From contig VIRH01000044.1 of assembly GCA_008107755.1 (NCBI GenBank), forward strand, positions 48,016 to 112,015: 64,000 nt of DNA. The letters run 5' to 3'. A model generated the notes under the pieces. The model was not told the origin of the DNA, did no database searches, and saw only the letters and a list, made by a program, of their open reading frames with translations. Shown piece by piece: positions 63,862-64,000 of the stretch (positions within the stretch are counted from its first letter, which is position 1; each line of letters starts with the position of its first letter). Source of the DNA: Rhodobacterales bacterium (GTDB taxonomy: Bacteria; Pseudomonadota; Alphaproteobacteria; Rhizobiales; Stappiaceae). Made by a program: the position numbers and the translations under genes.

Positions 63862-64000
63862 TGAACCGCGCCGGGTTTGCCGGAGGCTCCAACTCCTGAG
63901 TAGGATGGAGCACGATGAGCAAAACGACGAACAAGTTTTCCCCTGAAGTACGCGAGCGGGCGGTTCGCCTTGTGCTGGACAATGAAGGCCAACACGGGTC
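63862..64000 (+). mobile_element. IS3-family insertion sequence, left end (cut by window edge)
   Basis: Left end probably at TGAACCGCGCCGGG (63862), followed by a G/C-rich terminal stretch with GCCGGAGGCTCC, as in many IS3 elements of proteobacteria, and then an orfA start. The right end is outside the window. Confidence 0.65.
63915..64000 (+). CDS. IS3-family transposase OrfA, partial
   Basis: Starts ATG 63915 and reads SKTTNKFSPEVRERAVRLV then LDNEGQHGS to the window edge, the typical first helix of OrfA helix-turn-helix proteins of the IS3 family. Only 28 codons are visible, so the intactness of the gene cannot be judged. Confidence 0.8.
   Translation, partial: MSKTTNKFSPEVRERAVRLVLDNEGQHG

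Overview
The window is chromosomal or large-replicon DNA of an alphaproteobacterium. High GC content, RbsC/TRAP/BMP/Dpp-type transporters in quantity, an Omp25/RopB-like barrel, IclR and RutR-like regulators, and IS30 and IS3 elements suggest a Hyphomicrobiales (Rhizobiales) or Roseobacter-like heterotroph; this assignment is inference from gene content only. No rRNA, tRNA or CRISPR array was seen. Most of the window is a series of substrate-specific uptake and catabolic operons, each with its own regulator.

Layout. (1) 91-5206: a carbohydrate-type ABC importer (two permeases, one double ATPase; the binding protein must lie left of the window) fused translationally to a 3-hydroxyisobutyrate-dehydrogenase-like gene and a ThuA gene. 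(2) 5400-6362: a small membrane protein diverging from a MarR regulator across two near-identical palindromes. (3) 6717-16696: a regulated catabolic cluster with a glutamine-synthetase-like ligase, a flavodoxin, an adrenodoxin-reductase-like flavoprotein, a Rieske oxygenase split into a separate Rieske protein and a catalytic chain without cluster ligands, an unknown protein, an IclR regulator and a TRAP transporter. (4) 16890-23593: an FtsK/SpoIIIE motor without membrane segments, a 7TM sensor kinase and its response regulator in tight divergence, and an outer-membrane barrel. (5) 24260-33303: a peptide/opine-type ABC operon with an amidohydrolase and RidA, plus a SelA-like PLP enzyme and an IclR regulator; the two promoters share a 24-bp operator-like sequence.

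(6) 33880-50687: a carbon-overflow and stress region with DUF1275 and FUSC membrane proteins, two NAD-type malic enzymes, an MFS carrier, pyruvate:quinone dehydrogenase PoxB, a tautomerase, a CPA1 antiporter, a hemerythrin-like protein, an FMN glutamate-synthase-like protein, a 41-codon remnant of a second TPP enzyme, DedA and a type II NADH dehydrogenase. Together these could convert malate to acetate with electrons going to quinone without proton pumping at the dehydrogenase step. (7) 50891-58401: a RutR-like TetR regulator, an AMI1-like amidase and a RutB-like cysteine hydrolase in one operon, diverging from a BMP-type nucleoside ABC importer across a perfect 14-bp palindrome. (8) 58510-64000: an EamA exporter, a small membrane protein, a LysR/aldo-keto reductase pair, a complete IS30 element and the start of an IS3 element.

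The strongest candidate for something undescribed is cluster (3): the oxygenase appears to work with its Rieske cluster in trans, fed by a flavodoxin, beside a ligase of the type that gamma-glutamylates aromatic amines in aniline degradation. All functional statements rest on reading motifs and neighbourhood by eye; no database search was possible.
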